In this document: piece after piece, positions 18,780 to 27,520 of the stretch
Layout of the letters: each line of letters starts with the position of its first letter
How positions within the stretch are numbered: position 1 is the first letter of the stretch
DNA from: JAWLBM01 sp041687675
GTDB lineage: Bacteria > Pseudomonadota > Alphaproteobacteria > Rhizobiales > Pleomorphomonadaceae
NCBI GenBank assembly: GCA_041687675.1
Contig: JAWLBM010000045.1
Location: 1 to 38,670, forward strand
Direction: 5' to 3'
DNA length: 38,670 nucleotides
Program-made: the position numbers and the translations under genes
The notes under the pieces: model-generated
Told to the model about the DNA's origin: nothing
The model's input: the letters and a program-made list of their open reading frames with translations, nothing else
Databases searched by the model: none

Positions 18780-20203
18780 AAATGCCCCGCGACATCGGGC
18801 CCGTGCATTTCGTCGGCATCGGCGGCATCGGCATGAGCGGCATCGCCGAGGTGCTGCAGAACCTCGGCTACCGGGTGCAGGGCTCCGACGTCGCCGAGAA
18901 CGCCAACGTGGAGCGCCTGCGGGCGAAGGGCATCGAGGTCGCGATCGGCCACCGGGCCGAGAACCTCGGGCTCGCCGAGGTGGTGGTGGTGTCCTCCGCC
19001 ATCCGCCGCGACAACCCGGAGCTGGTGGTCGCCCGCGAGAAGCACCTGCCGGTCGTGCGCCGGGCCGAGATGCTGGCCGAACTGATGCGCTTCGGCCAGG
19101 CGATCGCCGTCGGCGGCACCCACGGCAAGACCACCACCACCTCGCTGGTGGCGGCCCTGCTCGACGCCGGCGGCCTCGACCCGACGGTGATCAACGGCGG
19201 CATCATCAACGCCTACGGCACCAATGCGCGCATGGGCGCCGGCGACTGGATGGTGGTGGAAGCCGACGAGAGCGACGGCACCTTCGTCAAGCTTCCGGCG
19301 GACGTCGCCGTCATCACCAACATCGACCCGGAGCACCTCGACCACTACGGCACCTTCGACGCCGCCCGCGCCGCCTTCCGCCAGTTCGTCGAGAACGTGC
19401 CCTTCTACGGCTTCGCGGTGATGTGCCTCGACCACCCCGAGGTGCAGGCGCTGGTGGCGAAGATCGAGGACCGGCGCGTCGTCACCTACGGCGAGAACCC
19501 CCAGGCCGACGTGCGCTTCGAGAACGTCCGCTTCGAGGGCGGCACCTCGCGCTTCCAGGTCACCGTGCGCGACCGGGTGACCGGCGCCAAGACGCTGATC
19601 CCCGCGCTGTCGCTGCCGATGCCGGGGCGGCACAATGTCTCCAACGCCACCGCGGCGGTGGCGGTCGCCCACTGGCTCGGCATCCCGGCCGACTCCATCC
19701 GCAAGGGCCTCGGCGGGTTCGGCGGGGTGAAGCGCCGCTTCACGCCGACGGGCAGCTGGAACGGGGTCTCGGTGTTCGACGACTACGGCCACCACCCGGT
19801 GGAGATCCGCGCGGTGCTGCAGGCCGCCCGCGACGGCGCGGGTGGCCGCGTGGTCGCGGTGGTGCAGCCGCACCGCTTCACCCGCCTCGCCAGCCTGTTC
19901 GAGGACTTCTGCAAGGCCTTCAACGACGCCGACACGGTGTTCGTCGCCGACGTCTACGCCGCCGGCGAACCGCCGATCCCGGGCGCGGACCGCGATTCGC
20001 TCGTCGCCGGCGCCCGCGCCGCCGGCCACCGCGACGTGCGCCCGCTGGCGGGACCGGAGGCGCTCGCCCCCGCCATCCTCGACCTCGTCGCCCCCGGAGA
20101 CATGGTCGTCTGCCTCGGCGCCGGCAACATCACCCAGTGGGCCTACGCCCTGCCGGGGCAGCTGTCGGCGCTGTCGGTGGAGCGCGGGGGGCCGGCGGAA
20201 TGA
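18776..20203 (+). CDS. murC: UDP-N-acetylmuramate--L-alanine ligase MurC
   Basis: A 475-residue Mur ligase adding the first amino acid (L-Ala) to UDP-MurNAc. It shows VGIGGIGMSGIAEVL at the N-terminus, ATP loop VGGTHGKTTTTSL, EADESDGTF, NIDPEHLDHYGTF and, in the C-terminal domain, DDYGHHPVEIRAVL. All are intact and length is normal. The start overlaps the murG stop. Unlike the preceding junctions, its end is followed by a 190-nt stretch carrying palindromic repeats before murB. Confidence 0.96.
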   Translation: MKMPRDIGPVHFVGIGGIGMSGIAEVLQNLGYRVQGSDVAENANVERLRAKGIEVAIGHRAENLGLAEVVVVSSAIRRDNPELVVAREKHLPVVRRAEMLAELMRFGQAIAVGGTHGKTTTTSLVAALLDAGGLDPTVINGGIINAYGTNARMGAGDWMVVEADESDGTFVKLPADVAVITNIDPEHLDHYGTFDAARAAFRQFVENVPFYGFAVMCLDHPEVQALVAKIEDRRVVTYGENPQADVRFENVRFEGGTSRFQVTVRDRVTGAKTLIPALSLPMPGRHNVSNATAAVAVAHWLGIPADSIRKGLGGFGGVKRRFTPTGSWNGVSVFDDYGHHPVEIRAVLQAARDGAGGRVVAVVQPHRFTRLASLFEDFCKAFNDADTVFVADVYAAGEPPIPGADRDSLVAGARAAGHRDVRPLAGPEALAPAILDLVAPGDMVVCLGAGNITQWAYALPGQLSALSVERGGPAE

Positions 20204-20236
20204 GGGTGGGGGTGTTGCATTTTGGCGAGGTGGTTC

Positions 20237-20359
20237 CCCCCTCATCCGCCCCTTCGGGGCACCTTCTCCCCTGGGGGGAGAAGGGAAATGGGGGCGAGGT
20301 GCGCTCCCCTTCTCCCCCCGGGGGAGAAGGTGCCGGCGGATGCCGGCGGATGAGGGGGG
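20237..20359. repeat. Palindromic repeat pair inserted between murC and murB
   Basis: Two inverted copies of the CCTCATCCGCC/GGCACCTTCTCCC element (about 20237-20286 and 20307-20359), each with its own CTTCTCCCC...GGGGAGAAG hairpin. This is the same family as at 32-290, 3391-3663 and 38525-38623. It interrupts an otherwise nearly gapless operon and could act as an RNA processing, stabilising or partial termination element; that is inference. Confidence 0.85.
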
Positions 20360-20393
20360 AGCCCCGCCGCCGGAAACAGGAAGGACCCGCGCG

Positions 20394-21347
20394 ATGAACG
20401 GCGTCGGCCTGGTCGCCCGCCTCGGCGACACCTCCCGCCTGCGCGGCAGGCTCGAGCCGGGCCGGCCGCTGGCGGACCTCGTCTGGTTCCGGGCTGGCGG
20501 GCCGGCGGAACTGCTCTACCAGCCGGCCGACGAGGAGGACCTTTCCGTCTTCCTGCCGATGGTGCCCGGGGACGTGCCGGTGACGGTGATCGGGCTCGGC
20601 TCCAACCTCCTCGTGCGCGAGGGCGGCATTCCGGGCGTCGTCGTCCGGCTCACCGCCCGCGGCTTCGGCGAGGTGGAGGAGATCGGCGGCAACCGGCTTC
20701 GCGTCGGCGCCGCGGTGCCGGACAAGCGCCTCGCCGCCGCGGCCTGGCGGGCGGGGCTCTCGGGCTTCGCCTTCTACCACGGCATTCCCGGCGGTATCGG
20801 CGGGGCGCTGCGGATGAACGCCGGCGCCCACGGCACCGAGACGCGCCAGCGGGTGGTCGAGGTCAGGGCGGTGCGCCGCTCCGGCGAGGTCGTCACGCTC
20901 ACCAACGAGGAGATGGGCTACGCCTATCGCCATTCCTCCGCGCCCGCCGACCTCGTCTTCACCCGGGTCGTCATGGAGGGCGTCCCGGAGGACCCGGACG
21001 CCATCCGCCGCGACATGGACGCGGTGCAGGAGCACCGGGAGCGCGCCCAGCCGATCCGCTCGCGGACCGGCGGCTCCACCTTCAAGAACCCGGACGGGCA
21101 CTCGGCCTGGAAGCTGATCGACGCCGCCGGCTGCCGGGGCATGCGGATCGGCGACGCCCAGGTCTCCGAGCTCCACTGCAACTTCCTGCTCAACGTCGGC
21201 GAAGCCTCCGCCCACGACCTCGAACTCCTCGGCGAGACCGTCCGCCGCCGCGTGCTGGACACGTCCGGCATCCGGCTCGACTGGGAGATCAAGCGCTTCG
21301 GCGTGTTCAAGGCCGGCCGCGAGGTCGAGCCCTTCCTCGGCGCCTGA
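20394..21347 (+). CDS. murB: UDP-N-acetylenolpyruvoylglucosamine reductase MurB
   Basis: A 317-residue FAD enzyme that reduces UDP-GlcNAc-enolpyruvate to UDP-MurNAc with NADPH. The FAD-binding features are GLGSNLLVREGGIPGVVVRL and FYHGIPGGIGGALRMNAGAHG; the proton-donor serine is in RTGGSTFKNP; and GDAQVSELHCNFLLN is also present. The start is ATG at 20394 with AGGAAGGA 8 nt upstream. The frame is open upstream only because it runs through the repeat element and murC, so a longer product is not credible. Confidence 0.95.
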   Translation: MNGVGLVARLGDTSRLRGRLEPGRPLADLVWFRAGGPAELLYQPADEEDLSVFLPMVPGDVPVTVIGLGSNLLVREGGIPGVVVRLTARGFGEVEEIGGNRLRVGAAVPDKRLAAAAWRAGLSGFAFYHGIPGGIGGALRMNAGAHGTETRQRVVEVRAVRRSGEVVTLTNEEMGYAYRHSSAPADLVFTRVVMEGVPEDPDAIRRDMDAVQEHRERAQPIRSRTGGSTFKNPDGHSAWKLIDAAGCRGMRIGDAQVSELHCNFLLNVGEASAHDLELLGETVRRRVLDTSGIRLDWEIKRFGVFKAGREVEPFLGA

Positions 21348-21397
21348 CGCCGCCGGCGAGGCGCCGGACCCTTGTCTCTTCGGAAAGGACGACTCCC

Positions 21398-22321
21398 ATG
21401 CACAAGCACGTCGCGGTTCTGATGGGGGGCTGGTCCTCCGAGCGGCCGGTCAGCCTCAACTCCGGCAAGGCCTGCGCCGATGCGCTGGAGGCGAAGGGCT
21501 ACCGGGTCACGCGAATCGACGTCGACCGCTCGATCGCGACCGTGCTGGACGAGCTTCGCCCGGACGTCTGTTTCAACGCCCTGCACGGGCCCTACGGCGA
21601 GGACGGGACGATCCAGGGCATCCTCGAGATCCTGGAGATCCCCTACACCCATTCCGGCGTGCTCGCCTCGGCGCTGGCGATGAACAAGCCGAAGGCGAAG
21701 AATGTGCTGAAGGCCGCCGGCATCCCGGTGGTCGAGCACCGGCTCGTCAGCCGCTTCGAGGCGGCGGCGGCGCATGTCCTGGAGCCGCCCTATGTGGTGA
21801 AGCCGCCGGCCGAGGGGTCGAGCTTCGGCGTCGTCATCGTGCCCGCCGGCTCGCCCGCTCCGCCGCAGAGTCTCTCAGCCGAATCATGGCCTTATGGCGA
21901 TCTGGTGATGGTCGAGACCTATGTCCCCGGCCGCGAGCTGACCTGCGGCGTGATGGGGGACCGGGCCCTCGGCGTGATCGAGGTCGTGCCGGCCGGCGAG
22001 GGCTTCTACGACTACGACGCCAAGTACCGGCCGGGGGGATCGAGGCACCTGCTTCCGGCGCCGCTTAAACCCTTTGTTTACCAAAATGTTCAAAAGCTTT
22101 CTCTCGAGGCCCACGAGGCGCTCGGGTGCCGCGGGGTCTCCCGCGCCGACTTCCGGTTCGACGACCGGGGAGACGGGACCGGGGCGCTCGTCTGCCTCGA
22201 GGTGAATACGCAGCCCGGCATGACGGCGACCTCGCTGGTCCCCGAAATGGCCGCGGACGCCGGCATCGACTTCGGCGAGCTGGTGAGCTGGATGGTGGAG
22301 GACGCGAGTTGTCGGCGTTAG
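21398..22321 (+). CDS. ddlB: D-alanine--D-alanine ligase
   Basis: A 307-residue ATP-grasp enzyme making the D-Ala-D-Ala used by the MurF half of murEF. It shows VLMGGWSSERPVSLNSG at the N-terminus, FNALHGPYGEDGTIQG, the glycine-rich KPPAEGSSFGVVIV loop and the metal-binding EVNTQPGMT. ATG at 21398 has AAAGGA upstream. Within the gene, 22062-22105 is strikingly AT-rich and uses codons rare in this window (AAA, TTT, GTT, CTT), probably because the DNA also carries a regulatory site for ftsQ. The 3' end overlaps ftsQ by 13 nt. Confidence 0.96.
   Translation: MHKHVAVLMGGWSSERPVSLNSGKACADALEAKGYRVTRIDVDRSIATVLDELRPDVCFNALHGPYGEDGTIQGILEILEIPYTHSGVLASALAMNKPKAKNVLKAAGIPVVEHRLVSRFEAAAAHVLEPPYVVKPPAEGSSFGVVIVPAGSPAPPQSLSAESWPYGDLVMVETYVPGRELTCGVMGDRALGVIEVVPAGEGFYDYDAKYRPGGSRHLLPAPLKPFVYQNVQKLSLEAHEALGCRGVSRADFRFDDRGDGTGALVCLEVNTQPGMTATSLVPEMAADAGIDFGELVSWMVEDASCRR
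22066..22081 (+). promoter_or_regulatory. CtrA-like box inside ddlB ahead of ftsQAZ
   Basis: TAAA, seven bases, then TTTAC match the CtrA full-site consensus (TTAA-N7-TTAAC) at 7 of 9 defined positions, inside an AT-rich patch (22062-22105) that departs from local codon use. In Caulobacter, CtrA acts at a promoter just upstream of ftsQ-ftsA, the same relative place. It is 228 nt before the ftsQ start. A -10 element is not clear, so this is a candidate only. Confidence 0.45.
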
Positions 22322-23232
22322 CGGCGAGGTTGCTGGGACGGGTTTCGGGGCGCAGCGGCCGCAGGCTGCTGTTCGGCCGCCGCGGCGTCTCGCGCCTGCA
22401 CCGCAAGCCGGTCTGGCGCGCCGCCGGCTTCCTCGCCAACCTGCCCCGGGGCGCCGGGGCCGCCGCCTCCGCCGCCTATCTCCTCGCCTTCGGCGCCTAT
22501 GGCATGGTCCTCTCGGGCAAGACGCTTGAGGTCGTCAACGACACCACCGCCGAACTCGGCTTCCGCGTCACCGCGGTGCGAATCACCGGCCAGCGCGAGA
22601 TCGACGAGCAGGACGTGCTCGACACCCTGTCGATCCGCTCCGGCCAGTCCCTCTTCCTCTACGACGCCGAGGCGGCCCGCGAGCGGCTCGCCGGGAACCC
22701 CTGGGTCTCCGAGGTCTCGGTGATGAAGCTCTACCCGGACAAGGTCCGGGTGATCCTCGAGGAGCGGGTGCCGGCGGCCCTCTTCCAGCGCACCCCCGAG
22801 GACAAGGTCGAGATCATCGACAGCGCCGGCCAGGTCATCACCGACCGGCTGGAGACGCGCTTCGTCAAGCTCCCGCGGGTGATGGGCGAGGGCGCCGAGA
22901 CCCGAGTCCACGAGATCATGTCGATCCTCGACGACGCGCCGGACCTCAAGGAGCGCGTCCGCGCCTCCATGCTGATCTCGCACCGCCGCTGGGACCTCTT
23001 CCTCGACAATGGCGTGCAGGTGATGCTGCCCGAGGCCGAGCCGGGCGCGGCGGTGATGGAGCTCGCCCGCATGCAGGCCGAAAGCGGCCTGCTCGACCGC
23101 GACATCATCGTCGTCGACCTCAGGCTGGCCGACCGCATGGCCGTCCGCCTCTCCGAGACCGGCAAGGGCGCGCGCGACGAACTGGTCGCCGCCCGCGCCA
23201 AGGCGATGAAGCAGCGGGAGCGCGAGATATGA
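22309..23232 (+). CDS. ftsQ: Cell division protein FtsQ
   Basis: A 307-residue bitopic membrane protein linking early and late divisome proteins. A basic cytoplasmic tail (about 1-45, many Arg) precedes one membrane helix (about 49-68), a POTRA domain (about 84-155: FRVTAVRITGQREIDEQDVL to YPDKVRVILEERVPAALFQ) and the FtsQ beta domain. The start is TTG at 22309, chosen because GGAGGA lies 6 nt upstream and no in-frame ATG or GTG gives a family-like N-terminus. This puts the start inside the ddlB 3' end (13-nt overlap). The stop overlaps the ftsA ATG. Confidence 0.93.
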   Translation: MSALAARLLGRVSGRSGRRLLFGRRGVSRLHRKPVWRAAGFLANLPRGAGAAASAAYLLAFGAYGMVLSGKTLEVVNDTTAELGFRVTAVRITGQREIDEQDVLDTLSIRSGQSLFLYDAEAARERLAGNPWVSEVSVMKLYPDKVRVILEERVPAALFQRTPEDKVEIIDSAGQVITDRLETRFVKLPRVMGEGAETRVHEIMSILDDAPDLKERVRASMLISHRRWDLFLDNGVQVMLPEAEPGAAVMELARMQAESGLLDRDIIVVDLRLADRMAVRLSETGKGARDELVAARAKAMKQREREI

Positions 23233-24548
23233 GCCGGTCGGCCGATCATCGCGTCCAGCGCATGCGCGCGCTGCCGGCCCGGCGGCCGGTGATCGTGTCC
23301 GTGCTCGACGTCGGCACCTCGAAGATCGTCTGCGTCATCGCCCGGCTGACGCCGCGTCCCTCGGGCGGCGTGCTGCCCGGCCGCACCCACGCCATCGAGG
23401 TGCTCGGCTTCGGCTTCCAGCGCTCGCGCGGCATCAAGGCCGGCGCGGTGGTGGACCTCGAGCAGGCCGAGCAGGCGATCCGCCTGGCCGTCGACTGCGC
23501 CGAGCGGATGGCCGGACTGACCGTCGAATCGCTGATCGTCTCGCTCTCCTGCGGCCGCCTCGGCTCGGAGACCTTCAGCGCCGGCTTCGACCTCGCCGGC
23601 CGCGAGGTGAGCGAGGCGGACATCCAGCGCGTGCTCGACGCCGGCAGCCAGCACACCGCCCGCGACGGCCGGTCCGTCGTCCACGCGCTGCCGATCGGCT
23701 ACGCCCTCGACGGCAACCGCGGCATCCGCGACCCGCGCGGCATGCTCGGCCAGCGGCTGGCGATCGACACCCACGTGGTGACGGCGGACAGCGCGCCGCT
23801 GCGCAACCTGGAGATCTGCATCAACCGGGCCCACCTGGAGGTGGAGACCATGGTGGCGACGCCCTACGCCTCCGGCCTCGCCACGCTGGTCGACGACGAG
23901 GCCCAGCTCGGCGTCGCCTGCGTCGACATCGGCGGCGGCACCACCAAGATCGCCGTGTTCGCCGACGACCACTTCGTCCACGTCGACGCCTTCGCCCTCG
24001 GCGGCCACCACGTCACCATGGACCTCGCCCGCGGCCTGTCGGCGAAGCTCGTCGACGCCGAGCGGCTGAAGACCCTGCACGGCTCGGTGATCGCCCACGA
24101 GAGCGACGAGCGCGACATCGTCTCGGTCGATCCGGTCGGCGAGGACGACGTGCCGCACCAGCTGCCGCGCTCGGCCATCGTCCAGATCATCCGCCCGCGG
24201 GTGGAGGAGATCCTCGAGGTGGTGCGCGACCGGCTGAACGCCTCCGGCTTCGCCGGGCGGGTGGGGCGGCGGATCGTGCTCACCGGCGGCGGCAGCCAGC
24301 TGACGGGCCTTTCCGAGCTCGCCCGGACGATCCTCGGGCGGAACGTCCGCCTCGGCCGGCCGGTCGGGATCGCCGGGCTGCCGGACGCGGCCCGCGGGGC
24401 GGCCTTCGCCACCTCGGTGGGCCTGCTGATCTACCCGCAGGTGGCCCAGGTCGAACAATTCTCTTCCAGGCGCAAGGGCCTGCCGATGGCGGCGAACGGG
24501 GGCGGCCTCGTTTCCCGCATGGGTGCCTGGATCCGGGAAAGCTTCTGA
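23229..24548 (+). CDS. ftsA: Cell division protein FtsA
   Basis: A 439-residue actin-like ATPase that anchors FtsZ to the membrane. The nucleotide-binding motifs are phosphate 1 VLDVGTSKIVCVI (about 24-36), phosphate 2 VDIGGGTTKIAVF and adenosine LTGGGSQLTGL. The 1C interaction subdomain lies between, and the C-terminal GGLVSRMGAWIRESF is the amphipathic membrane-targeting helix. The ATG overlaps the ftsQ stop (ATGA). A 104-nt gap with no clear promoter separates it from ftsZ. Confidence 0.96.
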   Translation: MSRSADHRVQRMRALPARRPVIVSVLDVGTSKIVCVIARLTPRPSGGVLPGRTHAIEVLGFGFQRSRGIKAGAVVDLEQAEQAIRLAVDCAERMAGLTVESLIVSLSCGRLGSETFSAGFDLAGREVSEADIQRVLDAGSQHTARDGRSVVHALPIGYALDGNRGIRDPRGMLGQRLAIDTHVVTADSAPLRNLEICINRAHLEVETMVATPYASGLATLVDDEAQLGVACVDIGGGTTKIAVFADDHFVHVDAFALGGHHVTMDLARGLSAKLVDAERLKTLHGSVIAHESDERDIVSVDPVGEDDVPHQLPRSAIVQIIRPRVEEILEVVRDRLNASGFAGRVGRRIVLTGGGSQLTGLSELARTILGRNVRLGRPVGIAGLPDAARGAAFATSVGLLIYPQVAQVEQFSSRRKGLPMAANGGGLVSRMGAWIRESF

Positions 24549-24652
24549 CGGGTGCGCCCTCGGAAGATGTGTGCGTGCAAGGGCGGCCGCGGCCGCGCGA
24601 CGGGAACAGCCAAGCGAACCGGCGGCAGCGCCGGAAGCCTCATGAGGGTGCC

Positions 24653-26401
24653 ATGACCATCAACCTGAAGATGCCCGATCTCACGGAACTGAAGCCCCGC
24701 ATCACCGTCTTCGGTGTCGGCGGCGCTGGCGGCAACGCCGTCAACAACATGATCCAGGCCGGGCTCGCCGGCGTCGAGTTCGTGGTGGCCAACACCGACG
24801 CGCAGGCGCTGACCACCTCGCGCGCCGACCGCATCGTCCAGATGGGCGTGGCGGTGACCGAGGGGCTGGGCGCCGGCTCGCAGCCGGAGGTCGGCCGCGC
24901 CGCCGCCGAGGAGGTTCTCGACGAGCTGAACGACCACCTCTCCGGCAGCCACATGGTGTTCATCACCGCCGGCATGGGCGGCGGCACCGGCACCGGCGCC
25001 GCCCCGGTCATCGCCCGCGCGGCGCGCGAGCACGGCATCCTCACCGTCGGCGTGGTGACCAAGCCGTTCCAGTTCGAGGGCGCCCGCCGCATGCGGATCG
25101 CCGACAACGGGATCCAGGAGCTGCAGGCCGCGGTCGACACGCTGATCTGCATCCCCAACCAGAACCTCTTCCGCATCGCCAACGAGCGGACCACCTTCGC
25201 CGACGCCTTCGCGATGGCCGACCAGGTGCTCTACTCGGGCGTCGCCTGCATCACCGACCTGATGGTGAAGGAGGGCCTCATCAACCTCGACTTCGCCGAC
25301 GTCCGCTCGATCATGCGCGGCATGGGCAAGGCGATGATGGGCACCGGCGAGGCCTCCGGCGACAAGCGGGCCATCCAGGCGGCCGAGGCGGCGATCGCCA
25401 ATCCGCTGCTCGACGAGGTGTCGATGAAGGGGGCCAAGGGCCTGCTGATCTCGATCACCGGCGGCAAGGACCTCACCCTCTTCGAGGTGGACGAGGCGGC
25501 GACCCGCATCCGCGAGGAGGTCGACCAGGACGCCAACATCATCCTCGGCGCCACCTTCGACGACAGCCTCGAGGGCGTGATCCGGGTCTCGGTCGTGGCC
25601 ACCGGCATCGACCAGGACGCCGCCCAGGTGGCCGCCTCGCAGGAGGCGCACCTCGCCAGCCTGTCGAGCCGGGTCGGCACCCGCGCCTCCAGCGCGGCGT
25701 CCGTCGCCGCCCAGGAGACCCGGGCCCATGCAGTCGCCCCGCCGCCGGCTCCTGCCGCCGTCGCGGCCATCGAGGCGGCGCTCGAGCTTCCCGCGCAGGA
25801 GGCCCCGCGCGAGGTGCCGACCTCGCAGGACCCGAGCGTCACCATCTCGCCCTACGAGCCGCACCAGCCGCAGGCCTACGACGACCACGAGCTCGACGCC
25901 GACCCGATGTCCGCGCCCGTCGCCCACGCCGATCCGGCCCCGGCGCCCTACATCCCGCCGGCGCCCGAGCGCCCGGCCGCGATGCAGCGCCCGCGGATGC
26001 CCGAGATCAGCGAGTTCCCGCCGCACACTCAGCGGGAGGTCCGCGCCGTCGGCCCGGCGGACGAGCATGACGAGGAGCGCCGGCCGATGAGCCTGTTGCG
26101 CCGGATCGCCTCGGTCGGCCTCGGCCGCCGCGAGGAGGATGCGTCGCCGCAGGTCGCCCCGCAGGCGCCCGCTCCGGCGCCCCGGCTGAACCCGCAGCTC
26201 CGCCAGCCGGTGCCGCAGGTCCAGCACGTCCAGCCGCAGCCCGCGCCCGCCAGCGAGTTCGCCAAGCGCCCGGCCGCCCCGCCGCAGCACGGAGCCGCGG
26301 GCCGGCTCGACCCGCAGGGCCGCGTGGCCCCGCAGGCGCCGCGCCGCCCGAACGAGGACGACCAGCTGGAGATCCCGGCCTTCCTGCGCCGCCAGAACTG
26401 A
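24653..26401 (+). CDS. ftsZ: Cell division protein FtsZ
   Basis: A 582-residue tubulin-like GTPase that forms the Z ring. The N-terminal globular part (about 1-320) has GVGGAGGNAVNNM, the tubulin signature GGGTGTGAAPVIA, and NLDFADVRSIM of the T7 catalytic region. About residues 325-565 form a long Pro/Ala/Gln-rich disordered linker, common in Hyphomicrobiales and much longer than in E. coli. The conserved C-terminal peptide LEIPAFLRRQ, which binds FtsA and other partners, closes the protein. The start is ATG at 24653 (MTINLKMPD) with GAGGG 4 nt upstream; an upstream in-frame extension is not family-like. Confidence 0.97.
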   Translation: MTINLKMPDLTELKPRITVFGVGGAGGNAVNNMIQAGLAGVEFVVANTDAQALTTSRADRIVQMGVAVTEGLGAGSQPEVGRAAAEEVLDELNDHLSGSHMVFITAGMGGGTGTGAAPVIARAAREHGILTVGVVTKPFQFEGARRMRIADNGIQELQAAVDTLICIPNQNLFRIANERTTFADAFAMADQVLYSGVACITDLMVKEGLINLDFADVRSIMRGMGKAMMGTGEASGDKRAIQAAEAAIANPLLDEVSMKGAKGLLISITGGKDLTLFEVDEAATRIREEVDQDANIILGATFDDSLEGVIRVSVVATGIDQDAAQVAASQEAHLASLSSRVGTRASSAASVAAQETRAHAVAPPPAPAAVAAIEAALELPAQEAPREVPTSQDPSVTISPYEPHQPQAYDDHELDADPMSAPVAHADPAPAPYIPPAPERPAAMQRPRMPEISEFPPHTQREVRAVGPADEHDEERRPMSLLRRIASVGLGRREEDASPQVAPQAPAPAPRLNPQLRQPVPQVQHVQPQPAPASEFAKRPAAPPQHGAAGRLDPQGRVAPQAPRRPNEDDQLEIPAFLRRQN

Positions 26402-26413
26402 TCGCCGGACGCG

Positions 26414-26481
26414 CGACGGCCGGCCTCCTTGCGGTCGGCCGGCGTCGCAGGGCCCGCGGGTAGCACCCCCCGCGGGCCTTT
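26414..26481 (+). terminator. Terminator hairpins after ftsZ
   Basis: A perfect 10-bp stem, GGCCCGCGGG (26451-26460) with CCCGCGGGCC (26469-26478), 8-nt loop, is followed by TTTC. A weaker hairpin with one bulged base precedes it (26414-26425 with 26435-26446). The short T-tract is usual for GC-rich genomes. It probably ends dcw transcription, as the next gene has its own leader. Confidence 0.7.
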
Positions 26482-26551
26482 CGGCGTTGATGAAGTGCAA
26501 CGCCTTTCCGGTCCCCGCTTTCCCCTTTCGCCGCCGGGCCCGATGGACTAG

Positions 26552-27457
26552 ATGAGCGGGCAGCCCCGCCATCCGGATCCCGTCCCCATGCCGCAGTACA
26601 AGGTCCGCCTCCTCGGCGAGCGCGAGGAAACAGAACGCATTTCCCTCCTGCTCGAGGCCGCCTTCGAGGCCGAGGCGGCGCCCGTCTCCTGGTTCGAGCT
26701 CGGCGGCGGCTGGGCCGTGGAGGCCTGGCTCGAGGGCGAGGAGGCGGCCGAGGCCGAGCACCGCGTCCGCGACGTGCTCGGGGCCGACGGCTTCGGCGCG
26801 CCGCTGACGGTGGACGCGGTGGACCCGGACATGGACTGGGTGGCGCTCAGCCTCGCCGGCCTGAAGCCCGTCGTCGCCGGCCGTTTCGTCGTCCACGGCG
26901 CCCACGACCGGGAGAGGATTCCCGCCGGGCTGATCGGGCTGCAGGTCGAGGCCAACCAGGCCTTCGGCACCGGCCATCACCCGACCACCTGGGGCTGCCT
27001 CGTCGCGCTCGGGAGGCTCCTCGCCGTGCATCGCTTCGACTCGATGTTCGACCTCGGCACCGGGTCGGGCGTGCTGGCGCTGGCGCTCGCCAAGGCGACC
27101 CGCCGGCCGGTGCTGGCGAGCGACATCGACCCGCTGTCGGTGGAGATCACGCGGGAGAACGCCGCGGTCAACGGCGTCGCCGGGCTCGTTTCCGCCGTCG
27201 AGGCGGCCGGCTTCGACCACCCGGCGATCCGCGGGCGGCTGTTCCAGCTGGTCGTCGCCAACATCCTCGCCGACCCGCTGAAGCGGCTCGCCCGCGATGT
27301 CCGCCGGCAGACCGTGCCGGGCGCGCGCGTCGTCCTCTCCGGCATCCTTTCGGCCCAGGCCCCGTCCGTCCTCGCCGCCTACCGCGCGCAGGACTTCGTC
27401 CGCGAGCGCGTCGTCGCCCGCGAGGGCTGGTCGACGCTGGTGCTGGCCCGTAGGTAG
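26552..27457 (+). CDS. prmA: Ribosomal protein L11 methyltransferase
   Basis: A 301-residue PrmA-type SAM methyltransferase, expected to trimethylate ribosomal protein L11. The N-terminal half is the L11-recognition domain, and the family hallmark NQAFGTGHHPTTWGCL precedes SAM motif I DLGTGSGVLALALAK, SDIDPLSVEI, and the catalytic-loop-like VVANILADPLKRLA. ATG at 26552 was taken; ATG at 26588 (MPQYKV) is an equally possible start, and neither has a clear ribosome-binding site. It lies downstream of the ftsZ terminator and converges on recN across a repeat array. Confidence 0.92.
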   Translation: MSGQPRHPDPVPMPQYKVRLLGEREETERISLLLEAAFEAEAAPVSWFELGGGWAVEAWLEGEEAAEAEHRVRDVLGADGFGAPLTVDAVDPDMDWVALSLAGLKPVVAGRFVVHGAHDRERIPAGLIGLQVEANQAFGTGHHPTTWGCLVALGRLLAVHRFDSMFDLGTGSGVLALALAKATRRPVLASDIDPLSVEITRENAAVNGVAGLVSAVEAAGFDHPAIRGRLFQLVVANILADPLKRLARDVRRQTVPGARVVLSGILSAQAPSVLAAYRAQDFVRERVVAREGWSTLVLARR

Positions 27458-27520
27458 GCCGAGGGCGGGCGCATCGCCGTCCGGTGACCTCCCGTCCCGC
27501 GCCAACGTGATCGGCCAGAC

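Noticed and set aside
19842..20393. N-terminal extension of MurB reading through the repeat element
   Set aside because: The frame is open by chance through murC and the repeat. ATG at 20394 with AGGAAGGA gives the normal protein.
24569..24652. Longer FtsZ N-terminus
   Set aside because: The extra 28 residues are Arg-rich and unlike FtsZ; ATG at 24653 has a ribosome-binding site and gives the usual start.
24549..24652. Dedicated ftsZ promoter or CtrA site in the ftsA-ftsZ gap
   Set aside because: The gap is GC-rich with no TTAA-type words and no recognisable -35/-10 pair.
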